Below, in pieces: positions 12,742-24,319 of a stretch of DNA of 64,000 nt (positions are counted from its first letter, which is position 1; the number at the start of each line of letters is the position of its first letter). The stretch covers positions 26,786,866 through 26,850,865 of the forward strand of contig NC_052350.1 in assembly GCF_009727055.1 (NCBI RefSeq), written 5' to 3'. This DNA comes from Benincasa hispida (taxonomy: Eukaryota > Streptophyta > Magnoliopsida > Cucurbitales > Cucurbitaceae). A model generated the notes under the pieces. The model did no database searches and was not told the DNA's origin. It worked only from the letters and a program-made list of their open reading frames with translations. A program made the translations under genes and the position numbers.

Positions 12742-14152
12742 TGTTAGCTTTTCAGCCCTTAACCTCAAATTAATTAATTAATTAATTAATATTTGATTAT
12801 AGCAAACCTGCTTTTATTATTGAAAATTTAAGTATTTTTAAGTGTCCATTGCATAGAGCTCAGAACAACGATTCCAAAGCAATTTAAATCGCCCAAATCA
12901 GAGCTCAAACGAATAAGATATAGGCGAAACAAGTTTAACAGAAAAGTCTTGAGCTAATGATGTGGCATAAATTTTCTTATCATAGTAGACAAATTGAAAG
13001 GTACCACTTGGAATAGTGGATGAGCGACACATGGTGAGTTTTTGATCTTTGGATTGAAAAAAAGAAAATAAATTTAAAAGGAAAATGAATTTAGTATTAT
13101 TTTATGTTTGTGTCTAATGGCTAGTTTTGAACACATGGTGTTCATGTGCTTTTTGTTAGGTTTTAAAAGAAATGATTTTAAAAGATGTATTTTATTATAT
13201 TACAAAAAAGTGATTTTAAAAGATAAATTTTATTATATTACTTTTTGTTAGTGTTTAACGGCTAGTTGGGTTTCTTTTCTAAGATCCAATGACGACCCTA
13301 ATTAAATGTGGTTTTCAATAATTTTTCTTCTCTATTTAATTAAACACATCTTCTTCTCTAAATTAACATAACAACTTTTATCATTTTTAATCCTCCATAA
13401 CTCATTAAGCCATCATTGTTGCTCTCTCTCTAAGCTTCAATTTTCTTCTTTTCATCTTCTTCTTGAGAGAGATATTTTATGTTGTGAGGATTGATTCATT
13501 GAGTGCTACAACTTGTAAATCCACTCTATTGAGAGAGTTAAAATTGTGCCGTTTATTTTTACAAACATTTTGTAAGGGTTGCTCTTGATCCCGGAAAAAG
13601 AGTTGTTGCAACGGTTTGATCCTCAACCATGGAAAGGATTGGGTTCATTCTTGCTCTCGAAAAAAGAACGTTGTAGCGATTTGACTCTAAGTCATGGAAA
13701 GATTTAAGTTCATAGTGATATATCCAAGAGGAACTTGGAAAGTAGATGTAGGTCGGTTATGCCGAACTACTATAAAATTCTTGATGTCAATTTCTCTATC
13801 ACTCTTCTCTTTAATTTTGCAATTAATTTGTTATTATATTTTATTGCTTGAAATTAATTGTAATTTTGTTTTTGAAATTAATTTTTCATATTGGATTATT
13901 TTGATTGGTTATTCTTGAATTTCTACATCCATTATCAATCTTGTTATGAGAACCAATTTGGGTACTTTAAAGTAGTATTATTAACTTCTTGATTATTTTG
14001 AGTTGAATTATTTTGCATGAAATTATTGTTTAAATTACTTGTTAGCAAAAAATTTGTTAGTTTATTTAATTGGGCCCACATTAGTAAAAAGTTTTTATTA
14101 AATTAAATAAACCCTATTCACCCCACTCTAGGGTTGCCATACTGATCCTACA
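12742..14152 (+). repeat. 3' LTR
   Basis: 1411 bases, starting TGTTAGC after the purine tract and ending CCTACA. It matches the 5' LTR at 7454-9241 except for the MITE and point differences. The visible divergence suggests the insertion is not recent. Confidence 0.8.
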
Positions 14153-16397
14153 GTGTGTAATCTTGAGATACATGGACAACATATGTGGTAATAGAAGTAT
14201 GAGACACGGCCAATGAACACTAAGCTGCTTGATACAGATCAACACATTTCATAAATATTATGAAATTAATTGTAATGGACATCTATATTACACTTAGTTT
14301 CATACTATTTATAACAAAAATAAAAATAAAAAAGTGTTACAAAATATGGACCATAATAATGTAGGGCAAGTGAGAGAATGTAAGGCAAGTGGAAGAATGT
14401 CAATAGTATATAGATGCCCTAGTTTATTGTATTTTCTCTTTTCTCAACATTATATATTTGTATATATTAGTAACCCACGGGAGTTTTAGTCCAAGTGAAA
14501 GATTGTTGGGAATATCCTAAACCTCATAACTCGTAATCATGGAAACATATTCTATTTATCAATGAAAGTATTATTGAAGAATTTATTCAATAAAAATGTT
14601 ATTGAAATTGCATTATGTTATAAAATCCAACAAACGAATCCATGGCTATAGTATGAATACTGTGACTTTATGGAGAGACATAAAAGAAGATCAAGTAATA
14701 GTATATAGCCAAAAGGGTCTATAAGTATGTGGATGAGATTGGGTACCTCGTCTTGGGGACACTATGGATGCGACCTACTTTGTATACTAATACAAACGGC
14801 ATGATCCCAAAATTGTTCATGTAGAGACATGCAGTGGGGGCATCCTATGCAAAAGAGTTTTTGCATAAGACCAGACCATGAAATAGTCACTTTTCTTTAT
14901 AACAAACGTTTACTATTAAAACTGACTATTTTAATTTGATGACCTAGGGTAACTCGATCTTAATCCTAGGCTAACTATGAACTCCTGTTTATTCGGGATT
15001 ATCCTTTGATCTGCATAGGTGAGAGTAGTTCAAAAACACTGCTCAACAAGCCTCCCATTTTGGGGATAAGATCGAATAAATAGCTGGGGACATAGTCCTG
15101 CAAGATGGAACCTACTTTTATCCGTTTTAGAATTAACATATAGGTTGTTCCCTTCAGTATTGATTCCTGGTTTTGAACAAAGGGGCCCCGTCCTCTCATG
15201 ACCGAGAGGGACATGGTTTATTAGTTGGACTATAAACCAATTATTCAATAGAAAATTAGTGGGAGCTTAAGGAGCAAGATGTATTTACAAGGGTAAAATG
15301 ATATTTTTGACCTAGCTGTAAATACAAACGACTTGTGAAGGATCGACTTACTGATCATGGTTAAATCAAGTGGATATAAATATATCTACAGTGGGGAGAC
15401 TGCAACAGTGGTATGTCTCAGTAGTTAACGAATATTGATTAATTCGGTTTAAAGAGTTTAGCCAATTAATCTCAAATTGTTGAAGCTCGTGATCTGTAGG
15501 TCTATAAGGTCCCTCTACTAGCTCGTAAAACATTACACCTTGGGTTAGAAAGTTGAACAAATTTGAAGTGTTCAAATTTGAAATTAGGATTTGAATTTGA
15601 AATATTCAATTTCAATTTTAGGGTTTGGATAATTATATTTGATATAATTAACATTTAAATTTATCGAAGTTAAATGTTATTGGAGAGTTTAAAATATTTA
15701 AATATTGATCTAAACATTGATTACATGAATAGGATTCATGCTTAAATTAGGTGTTTTATTAATTTAATATTTAATATTAATTTATTATTTAATTATTTAT
15801 TTATTTAAATAAATCAATTTTCAATTTTTAGAATTGATTGTTTAGGTTTTTTTTATCTAAATTAATTTTAAAGTAAAATTAATTAGATTTAAAAAATAAA
15901 ATAAAATTGAATTTTAATTTAATAGTGGAGTTATCCAAGTTTTCAATTGTTTTAGTGGATTATTCCATAATTCAACACCTAGGCCATTCACTAAGTATAA
16001 TTTGAAGTGTCAAACTACTGAATGAGTGAGTGCTTGCATATTTGAGCTTGATAAAAGCTTCAATTTCTGAAATTATTCACTCATACAATTTGAATTTTGA
16101 AAGATTCAGCAAAACTGTTTTGCTCTCTAAAACCTCTCATTATTCCACCTTAATTCAACTTAATTTAGAGTTTCTACCACTCAATCTAAGACTGAGAATA
16201 GTAGAGAAGTTCCTGCTGGTGCTCTACTAAAGATTTGGAGATCAAATTTGTGGAGTTCAGTGAGGATCAAGAGTAATTCTACAAAGCTATACACATATGA
16301 AACCCTCTTTTATGAAAATATGTTTTAAGCATGCTTTTGAACTCAAATTAAGTGTAATTAGATTGCTTAATGATTCTGTTAGCTTCCACTTTATGCA
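14153..16397 (+). mobile_element. Copia 3' end: short internal remnant and LTR
   Basis: At 14490-14503 a CAAGTGAAAGAT purine tract precedes TGTTGGGAATATCC. This is the usual join of internal region and 3' LTR in a common plant Copia group. The LTR runs from 14504 to about 16397, ending TTCCACTTTATGCA, and matches the LTRs at 49233-51104 and 36739-38684 over its length. It includes the GGCTATAGTATGAATAC and TAACTCGATCTTAATCC blocks. The 350 bases before it hold no recognisable pol. No target duplication is visible, so I read it as a truncated element rather than a solo LTR. Confidence 0.7.
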
Positions 16398-16399
16398 TG

Positions 16400-17020
16400 T
16401 TTATCCTATCAATCTCTGTCTATCCTTGATAGACAGAGATAAGACTCTATCTTTGTCTATCATCTTTGTCTATCTCTTTGTTTTGTCCCTGTTTTGTTTT
16501 GAATTGAATTCATTACTTTGTATTGTATTGTATTAGCGAGATAGAACTATTCATTGATAGATAACGATATAACATTTTTTTTGTCTGTCACTTATCATTG
16601 TGATTGGGTGTATCGATGATAGATAGAGATAGAAACTATTTTTGTTTATCCCTGATAGACAAAGATAAAAGTCCATCTTTTTTTGTCACTGACAGATAGA
16701 GATAAATACATATCTTTGTCTATCTTTTTGTTTTGTTCCTGTTTTTTTTTTTTAAATTGAATTCACTACTTTATATTGTATTGTATTAGCGAGGTAGAAC
16801 TATTTATTGTTAGACAACGATATATCACTATCTATGTCTATCACTCATCATTGTGATTGGGTGTATCGATGATAGACAAAGATAGAAGCCTATCTTTGTC
16901 TAACAGTGTAGATAAAGATAAAACTCTATCATTGTTTATCTGATATACACTGATAAAGTTCTATCTTTGTCTATAATAGACAAAGATAGAACTCTATTTG
17001 TATCCATCACTATTGGATAA
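16400..17020. repeat. GATAGACAAAGATAGA-type array, left flank of MULE remnant
   Basis: Imperfect repeats of TCTATCTTTGTCTATC and its complement alternate, with spacers such as CATTGTGATTGGGTGTATCGATGATAG repeated at about 16600 and 16855. A matching array flanks the other side of the MULE remnant at 18240-19260. Confidence 0.75.
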
Positions 17021-17093
17021 TTTCATTATGAGCTTAGTAATATTTTCATTATGAGTTTCTTGTATAATATTTTTTTCATTTTTGTAGAATACT

Positions 17094-17545
17094 ATGACTA
17101 TTCCTATAGTTGTTTTTTTATGGAGGACAGTGGAATGATTATCCCTCCTATGAGAATTATGGGGTTGGTAGAATTTTGATACATGACCTAATAGACTTTA
17201 ATGGTTTAGTTAGTTTAATATATGAAGAGATTCAATTGAATGAGTTGGTAGATTTGTCCGTTTTATTGGATTTTGGTAAAAATAGTATTCAAACTGTGGT
17301 TCCAATAAAAAATAACAAAGATGTTTTTTAGTATCTGACTTTGCCTAAAAATGCAATCAGTATACATCCACTAGTTGCTCATGTTAGTGTTTAATCTTTG
17401 GAAGAGTCTTCTACTGCTATTAGTAGTGTAGGTGACAATGGTGATAGAATTTCTTGAAAGTGACCCCTGATTCTAGTTTCCTTCCAAATCCAACATCTAA
17501 ATCGAAAAGTTTTGGAAATGTTGCAAAAGTCCAATAAACTAATGC
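17094..17545 (+). pseudogene. MULE transposase N-terminal fragment
   Basis: An ATG at 17094 starts MTIPIVV. After a one-base shift in a T run it continues as YGGQWNDYPSYENYGVG. The rest (LVSLIYEEIQLNELVDLSVL, and PKNAISIHPLVAHVSV after a stop at 17329-17331) has the style of the N-terminal region of plant MuDR-type transposases. It carries stop codons and at least one frameshift. The DNA-binding, DDE and zinc-knuckle parts are absent. The fragment faces the DUF1985 pseudogene, the convergent two-gene layout known for Kaonashi/CUMULE-type MULEs. The assignment rests on style and context. Confidence 0.5.
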
Positions 17546-17584
17546 TATTCTTTGAAGGTAGACAACATCTTTCTCAGTATGTGA

Positions 17585-18164
17585 TGCCCTTTTAAAGAAT
17601 TGATAGGTTAAGGTATAAGACAATCTTCCCCAAGGATAGTCTTTGAAGATTTATTCATTGTCCAAAATGTCTAGTATTTTAAATTGATATGGTTGTGTTG
17701 TCGCTTGGGGATTAAAAGAGCTTCTAGGATATAGAGATCGACTAATTTAACTTTCAATGAGTCTTCCTCATTGCAGAGTGCTTTGAAAGGTCTCTCTATA
17801 TCTCTCCCAATTATATGATCATCATGAAAAAAAAAAAAAAAAACATTTCTAAGTTTTGACATTTTTCTTTCTCCTAAATCTAATTGAGGGAATTTGTTAT
17901 TAAACAAAATTCCTTCAATCCAAATTTTGCTATACAATCATTAAAGTTGAATTCTAGGACATTCAATTTCTTTGTATAGCATTGCTTTCTTACCAAGTAG
18001 TTGAAGAATTGGTTGGGTATTTTGACCATTTTAATATTAAGGAAGTGTCCAAATGAGCCATTTAAAACTTGAGGAAAAATTGTTTCATCAAATTTTGTTC
18101 TTATCAAATTCAACACCTTTATACTAAAGCACACTACTTTTAAGTTTCTATTCACGTTCTCCAT
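17585..18164 (-). pseudogene. DUF1985 domain fragment of a Ulp1-type MULE gene
   Basis: Reading down from 18164, the frame holds FGHFLNIKMVKIPNQFFNYL and FGLKEFCLITNSL, then shifts frame. NFPQLD-like and EDSLKVKLVDLYILEALLIP segments follow (17671-17937), and after another shift YPWGRLSYTLTYQFFKRASH (about 17580-17645). These match the order of conserved blocks in DUF1985 (PF09331). In plants this domain precedes a Ulp1-like cysteine protease in genes carried by Mutator-like elements. No protease domain remains. An A run at 17828-17842 adds a phenylalanine tract. Non-functional. Confidence 0.65.
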
Positions 18165-18239
18165 AATTAATTCATGTTCTACCTATTGAAAAAATATATT
18201 TAACAATATGTTAGAAAGTAAAATTTGAATAACATCAAC

Positions 18240-19260
18240 AATTAGCAAGATAACTATCAATAAAATCATTATGTATTATGTATTATTTATTGATAGACAT
18301 TGATAGTATTCTATCTCTATCTATCTCAGATAGAAAATGATAGAATTCTATATATCATTATCTATCTTAAATAGACAGATATAGGTATTCTATCTCTATC
18401 TATTTCAAATGGATACTGATAGAATAGATAGACTCTGAAAGAATTATATCTCTGTCTAACTCAATTCAAAGTTACCAATAGGTACACTCATATAAACAAG
18501 TATCTATTAAATAAGCATCAATGCATAAGGTGAACATAATGAAAAACTATCTACCAACAACAAAAAAAATATATATTGCAAACCATATATAAAATGATAT
18601 TACTGTTTATCATTGAAGTCTATCACTGTCTATCTTAGATAGAAAGAGATAGTATTCTATCTCTATCTATTTCTGATAGACACTAATAGAGAACTATCAC
18701 TGTTTATCTCATATAGACACTGATAGTACTCTATCTCTGTCTATCTCAATTCAAAGTTATCAATAGATATACTCAGATAAACAAGTATCTATTAAATAAG
18801 CTATGAACAGAACATGAAACTATCTACCAAAAGCAAAGGGAATATATATATATAGAGAGAGAGAGAGAGAGGAAACCATATAAAGTGATGTTATTGTTTA
18901 ATTCTATCCTTGTCTATCTTAGATAGATAATGATAACTATCTCTGTCTATCTCAAATATCGTATTCTATCTCCTTCTATTTCAGTCTCTATCTATCTCAG
19001 ATAGATAAAGATAGTATTCTTTCTCTTTCTATCTCAGATAGACATGTATGTATTGATGTTAAAGTTCTATTGATACATGGAGATAGACAATGAACAAGAT
19101 ATAAAACTATCTACCAACAACAAAAAAAATATTTAGAGAGTGCAAACCATTGACACTATCTACCAACAACAATCATTAATCAACACAATGTTTAGTGATC
19201 CTATCATTGTCTATTTGTGATAGACAGTGATAGAACACTGCCACTCTCTATCACATCTAC
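18240..19260. repeat. GATAGA/TCTATC array, right flank of MULE remnant
   Basis: Dense TCTATCTCTGTCTATCTC repeats and their complements. A repeated spacer ACTATCTACCAACAACAAAAAAAATAT occurs about every 250-300 bases (near 18550, 18825, 19105). This gives a higher-order repeat of about 280 bases in three to four copies. A (TA)n(GA)n microsatellite lies at 18845-18872. Confidence 0.75.
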
Positions 19261-19269
19261 CTTTGTTTT

Positions 19270-19430
19270 ACCTTTTTCTTCTCTTCAGATTTTATTTTGT
19301 TTCCTTTTGTTGTGCTTATTGATGATTCAACTTTCATTGTTTTCTTTCCTTTTCCTTTGCTTCCTTTGCTTGTTGTTGATCTAGTTTTGACAACTTTTTA
19401 TTTTTTGCTTACCATCTATTAAAAAAAAAT
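19270..19430 (-). pseudogene. Possible first exon of the DUF1985 gene, lysine-rich
   Basis: Reading down from about 19425 gives a basic stretch (KTRSTTSKGSKGKGKK, then KIKSEEKKKVK). It begins near an ATG at about 19418 and is broken by a stop a few codons later. A lysine-rich nuclear-localising N-terminus would suit the DUF1985/Ulp1 gene on the same strand. The repeat array separates the two, and no splice model can be proven. Confidence 0.25.
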
Positions 19431-19439
19431 TAGGTTTAG

Positions 19440-20023
19440 TAAGGTTTAATAACTATGATTAAATGGAAGAGTTGATGAAATGAAAAGAAAAGAGAATGAT
19501 TATAATCTTGAAGAGTTGATTTGATATAGACTGTAACCTTGAAGGAGAAGCAGTGAAATATTCAGCAGCAATGAGAGAAGTAGATTGAGTAGTAGCGACA
19601 GAGGAAGAAGAAGAAGAAGAAGAAGATGAAGATAAAGCAGTGGAAGAAGAAGATGACCAATGGAAGAAAGAGAGGCAACGAAAGAAGAACAATAGTGGAA
19701 GAAGGACAATCGACGAGATAGATGACTATAGATTGTTATCATGCACTGTTTGATGAAGAAGAAGCCATTGGAAGAAGGCGTGGGAAGGAGAAGAAGCAAG
19801 CATGAGCGATATCGGGCCGATTGATGGGTAATCAAATTAATCGTAATTAATCGGTCGGGTTTTGGATAATCCACGTGTGGGCTAGGGACATTTTTGATAT
19901 TTCACTACCATGGATGGGACTTTTCTTCTATTTCTTTACTTCATTTTGAGTTGAGCTGGATTAAAATTTTGCTATTTTGTAAATAATTTGTGCTTTTTTA
20001 TTACTTTTTGAAGACCTCCCTAT
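19440..20023. other. Intergenic region before the methyltransferase gene
   Basis: Contains a GAAGAA-rich purine stretch (19600-19700). Its antisense frames read as poly-serine and are not genes. A GATAATCCACGTGTGG segment with a G-box core lies at 19866-19881. The region presumably includes the promoter of the + strand gene; no TATA box is clear. Confidence 0.4.
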
Positions 20024-20158
20024 TTCAACGGAAGGTTAGATGAATGAAACAGGGGTGAAAAAGAAAATGGAAAAGACGAAAAATGAGCTACATACGCGCC
20101 GCCACGGTTTTGCCGCGAAAATTGGGAATAACATAACAGTCGTTAGTAGAAGCTGCCT

Positions 20159-20166
20159 AACCCTAG
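20159..20166 (+). promoter_or_regulatory. Telo-box-like AACCCTAG in the 5' leader
   Basis: AACCCTAG lies about 120 bases before the start codon of the methyltransferase gene, near GCCGCC-rich leader sequence. Telo-boxes (AAACCCTA) are common in promoters and leaders of plant genes for RNA processing and translation. Short enough to be chance. Confidence 0.3.
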
Positions 20167-20287
20167 ACATATTACTTCTTCGCTGCCGCCGCTTATTCTG
20201 CCGGAAATTTACTATCGTTTATCCACGTTGCATCTTCACTTCCGGGAGTATCAGCAACGGAGATAACTGAAGTTTCGATTTGAGGTA

Positions 20288-22769
20288 ATGGCCGAAGAGC
20301 AGGAGAAAACCGAAGCAGAACTAAAGAAAAATCCTAAAAAACGCAGGAAGCATGCTTTTCCCTATGGCAATTATCAAAATTACTATGGCTACCGGGTATT
20401 TCTCCTGCCCTATTCTTCCCCACTTCCCCTAGGGTTCCTTGTTGTCTCTCTCTGGTCTGGTGGTAAATATAGCTAAGGGAAGTATTCTTGATTGTTTCCG
20501 GTTTCTGGTTAACATTAGAACTGATTTTGGTTCTTTGTTTATATCAGTTAAATCTTTGTTTTTCCAACTTCAGTGCTGTTGCCATTTTTGATTCGTGCTT
20601 TTTCGTTCTTTATCATCATCATCATCATTATTATTATTTTTGTTTTTTTGTGTTGCAGGTAGGTCAAAATTTGGTTGAAGATCCTCGTTTAAAGGTTTTC
20701 AAGAAAGAATGGTTTGAAGGCAAGGATTGCCTGGATATTGGATGCAATAATGGGATAGTTACCATACAGATAGGTAGAGCAATACTTGCATCTCAGTATT
20801 TATATGTAAAGAAAAGAAAAAAGATTGATACATCATGGTCATGCGCTGCACTTTTATGAACTTTTTACTCATTTTACGTATGGATAATAGGACATGCTTG
20901 GAAGGCTTAAAACTGTCTTTTGTGTGCATTTGAGTGCAAGGAAGCTCTGTAATCACTGGCTATCTATTTCTCATTATTTATTGAAGATTGTGGAATTGGT
21001 TTTCCTCAAATACTAAAGTTCTTTACTTATGCGGATAATTTTCCTTTTTCAGCTAGAAGGTTTAATTGCCGGAGTATTCTTGGTGTTGATATTGATTCTG
21101 GTAAGATCTATACTTTGTGCTCTGCAGCTCATTGCAGATCCACTTTATACTTTCACAAATTATATGGATGCCATTTTGTGAATGGTTATTTTTCTTTGAA
21201 GGTCTAAGCCTTAATCAATGATGCATTTTATTAATAACTATTTTAGGCACTTATGTATTTAGTCATGTAAAATATAGCCTGAGATGGCTGGATGTTGATT
21301 TATTGTTTGACTCTATCATTAGGGAGCATCGATGAAATTGTTTCTTCTAATATTTATAATCTATATCATGCTGGAGAGCCTCTTAGTTACTAAATGGGTG
21401 GGAACTGAATCAAAGCTCATGATCTGAAACTGTTCTATGCATTAAAGAAGGAAAGTCTTCAAGTCCTAGAAGATTTTTCTCATTGTTGCAAGTTGTGCAT
21501 ACCAACTATAAACTGCCCAGTATTTGCCTGAAGAAGTTTGTGCGTAGAGAAAATAATTTGGAACTTTCATTGTTCAGTTTCATGGATTATAGTGACTTAA
21601 TCAATATGAAGTCTATCTTTTCACTGGTAGCTTTAGTAATCATTACATCATGCCTTGGTAGTTATTTTAGGAGGAAGTTGATCTCAAAAGTGAAAATTTT
21701 TTCACAAATCAAGGTGCTTAAACTGGAGTTAACCTCTTGGTCTTTCTATATTATTGGTTGCTTTGTTTCCAACCTGATCTTCTCCTTATGCAAGATCGAG
21801 TTGAAGATGCTTATTGGAATCTTAGAAGGGCAACAAGACTGGGTGATGGGAACCCTAATAATGGTAAGCGTGGTGCTTCCAGAGCTTCAAGGATAGATTT
21901 AGAAGCTTGTACAAGTATTTCTTCTTCCAAAGAACATGATCTCCATACCGTTGTCTCCTTCAAACGGCAGAATTTTATATTCAGTCACCATCCACCTGAG
22001 AAGCGTTATGATACCATTCTTTGGTAAGTTAATCTTTTTTTCTTGTGTGTTGCACATTAACGCTATTTGTTTCCTTGACCCTTGATACATTTCCCTTCTG
22101 GGGTTACAATATGCATGTTTTTTTCTGCATTGCAGTTTGAGTGTGGCAAAGTGGATTCATCTAAACTGGGGAGATGATGGCTTAATTACATTGTTTTCCA
22201 AGATTTGGAAACTGCTTAACCTGGTGCTTAATCGTCATACATGCGTACCATCTTGCACTTTGTTTTATATGTTTGTATGTACATTTTAAATCTAATTAAG
22301 AGCCTTCTTATTTATGCATTCATTCTGAAAGGCAGGGTGGCATTCTTGTTTTGGAGCCTCAACCTTGGAAGTCTTATGAAACCAACTATAGTGTTTCCGA
22401 GGTAAAATATTCAGTGCATCCAGATTGTTAATCAACTACCACTTTTAATCAAACTTGAAAATTTTCTTACAACTCTTCTAGCTTCTCGTGTCACATTGCC
22501 TTAGATTTCAGCTGATCTTTCAAATGCAGACAACTAAAATGAACTTCAAGACAATAAAGATCCGTCCAGAAGAGTTCCAAGAGATACTCCTAGACAAGGT
22601 ATTTTTATGATTTATTTGGATGAGTTTTTCAAACAACATTAGTTTTCACTAATTTTTGGACAAAATGCCACCCCAGATTGGATTCAGAACAGTTGAAGCC
22701 TTAACCCTCGGCTTGTCAGACAGCAATTCAGGAGGATTCAATAGACCAATTTTAGTTTTCCAGAAGTAA
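20288..22769 (+). CDS. Bin3-type RNA methyltransferase (MEPCE/BCDIN3D-like), 271 aa
   Basis: Exons: 20288-20395, 20659-20773, 21053-21100, 21795-22023, 22136-22223, 22336-22401, 22530-22598, 22677-22769. All introns are GT/AG, phases agree and the total is 816 nt. The start follows an in-frame basic N-terminus (NPKKRRKH, residues 15-22). NYYGYR (31-36) opens the Bin3 domain. SAM-binding motif I is DIGCNNG (62-68) and motif II VDIDS (86-90). The family signature around LSVAKWIHLNWGD spans 168-180, and EPQPWKSY 203-210. The family adds S-adenosylmethionine-derived methyl groups to 5' phosphates of small RNAs such as 7SK (MEPCE) or tRNA-His (BCDIN3D). The closest known plant protein by pattern is Arabidopsis At5g51130. 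One oddity: exon 5 joins exon 6 as LLNLGG, where relatives have LL(R/H)PGG. The exon 5 donor (GTGCTT) is therefore the least certain junction. The substrate in plants is inferred. Confidence 0.9.
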
Positions 22770-23388
22770 GTTGGTAGTAATCTGGACATCTGAACCAAAT
22801 ACAGAAGCCATCAGCTGCTCTTTTTTGTTTTTGTCGAGTTCAACATGTGGGGTTGGAAAGATTCAAGCTTTCGACCTCTGAATCAAGGGTATTTGCCGTG
22901 CCAGATTGGATCTGTAGATTTAGTTGTGATATAATAGTAGTGGATCTCTTTAACTTATGCATAGGCGTCTTTTGAAGGCTTGTTGTAAGCTTCTGGTTTT
23001 TGATGTTTACGTAATTATCCTTATTAACGATTTGATCCATTATGTATATTATTATTCATATACTCTTCTTTTATCATTTTCATTCACCCATGTCTAAGTT
23101 TAAACCTTTCTATGTGACAGATCAAAATTGTTCATCTTCTTTTATAGTTTATATTTAAGAATTAGGTGACAGTTGATGAAGTTGATGCCAAATCAGCTCT
23201 TTTTTTTAATAGTTTCTTTCAGAATATAAACATTTTGAGTTGATATTTGAACTGCTTTTAGGAAGTTAGAAGTGATATCTTTTGAGGGAAAAAAGGGTCA
23301 AAAGTGATCCTAACCCATCTGTTTATTTTAAATTTAATGAAGGAATTGTTAACCCGTTCAGCTATGATCAAATTAGCTGCTAAATGTC
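22770..23388. other. 3' flank of the methyltransferase gene
   Basis: AT-rich sequence holding the presumed 3' UTR. No second gene or repeat was recognised. The short frames here lack domains. Confidence 0.5.
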
Positions 23389-23391
23389 TAA

Positions 23392-23591
23392 GGGGCCGTT
23401 TGGTGCTCAGATTGAGATAAGTTGAATTGGTAATTATTATAGGAGAAGAGTAATTGGGAGAGTTGATACGAATGACGAGGTAAGAGTTAACATGAATAAC
23501 GAGGTAATAAATCTCTTTAATAATTGGTGAATTAAATAGTGAATGAGTTTTTTTTACCCACCCAACTCAACTTGGGGGGCCAAACACCCCC
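23392..23591. mobile_element. 200-bp PIF/Harbinger (Tourist-like) MITE
   Basis: Starts GGGGCCGTTTGG and ends CCAAACACCCCC, giving inverted ends that match at 10 of 12 positions. It is flanked on both sides by TAA (23389-23391 and 23592-23594), the 3-base duplication typical of PIF/Harbinger elements. It has no coding capacity. It sits about 620 bases downstream of the methyltransferase stop codon. Confidence 0.75.
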
Positions 23592-23594
23592 TAA

Positions 23595-23976
23595 AACATA
23601 CCTTGTCTAAATCCTCCATTTTCATGTTTTTCAATTTATTAAAAAAAATTGAATTTCTCTACTTGTAATTCGAAATAATGAATGGTTTGGTAGATTCAGA
23701 TGGAATTAAGAAAATTGCATGACTGAAGGATATTATTATATGGTTTTTCAACATAATGCCTTGCCCCTTTGAAACTTTTTGAATATTTATTGCTTATTAT
23801 TTTATTTTTTGAGTCAAGACAAAATCAAAACTTTATTTGATCAATTTCTCAAAAATTGTCTGAATAGAATTATAAATAAGGCTATTATTATTATTATTTC
23901 TTTTTGAAAATTGTTCTAATTCTCAAAGAATTCGTTTACCGCAAACTATTTACTGACTAGAAAATTGAATCAGAAT

Positions 23977-24011
<35 letters not shown>

Positions 24012-24319
24012 TTCTTTTTAAAAGTAATTTTCTTCATTTCTCTCTCAATTCCTGTTCTATTTCTCCCTCTCTTCTTCCTCTAGATTGGTAACAACTCTTT
24101 CTCCTTTATATTTCTCCTTCAAGACAGACAATAATGATAAGATAACGAATAGAATTGTTTCTTCTTTCTCTAGCAACACTAAACATCTATGACAACGAGT
24201 GGAGTTTTCCAAATAATAAAGATAAATGACAAAGATGAGAAAGTGAACCAAAAAATGAGCAAAGAGAAAGAAAGTGAGCTAGAAATAGAATAGTAACTCA
24301 ATAATAAAAGGGGAGTAAA
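23595..24319. other. AT-rich intergenic stretch with poly-T tract
   Basis: A poly-T run of about 31 bases lies at 23980-24010, followed by C/T-rich sequence. No gene seen. Confidence 0.5.

Larger units (their letters stand above)
7454..14152 (+). mobile_element. Gag-only (non-autonomous) LTR retrotransposon, SIRE-like Copia type
   Basis: Two LTRs (7454-9241 and 12742-14152), both starting TGTT and ending CA, enclose a primer-binding site, a degenerate gag and a non-coding 3' part. No protease, integrase or reverse transcriptase can be found between gag and the 3' LTR. A purine-rich ATGGGAGAT lies directly before the 3' LTR. Several further GGGGGAG-like tracts occur in the last kilobase, as is known for SIRE-type Copia elements. 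Flanking 5-bp sites (TGGTG and GTGTG) do not form a clear target duplication. The element would need pol proteins from a relative in order to move. Confidence 0.8.

Noticed and set aside
15366..15575. Short frames in LTRs (also 14999-15248, 16030-16536)
   Set aside because: They recur at matching LTR positions only as broken frames and carry no domain.
14504..16397. Solo LTR
   Set aside because: A polypurine tract precedes it, and the flanks AAGAT and TGTTT are not a duplication. It fits a truncated element's 3' LTR better.
19459..19874. Two - strand frames rich in serine and leucine
   Set aside because: They are antisense readings of a GAAGAA-rich purine stretch, with low complexity and no domain.
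20040..20270. 76-codon + strand frame before the methyltransferase start
   Set aside because: It lies in the presumed 5' leader and has no domain. The 20288 ATG gives the family N-terminus.
20488..20859. A 123-codon + strand frame within the methyltransferase gene
   Set aside because: It reads through introns 1 and 2. Only the part 20659-20773 is exon.
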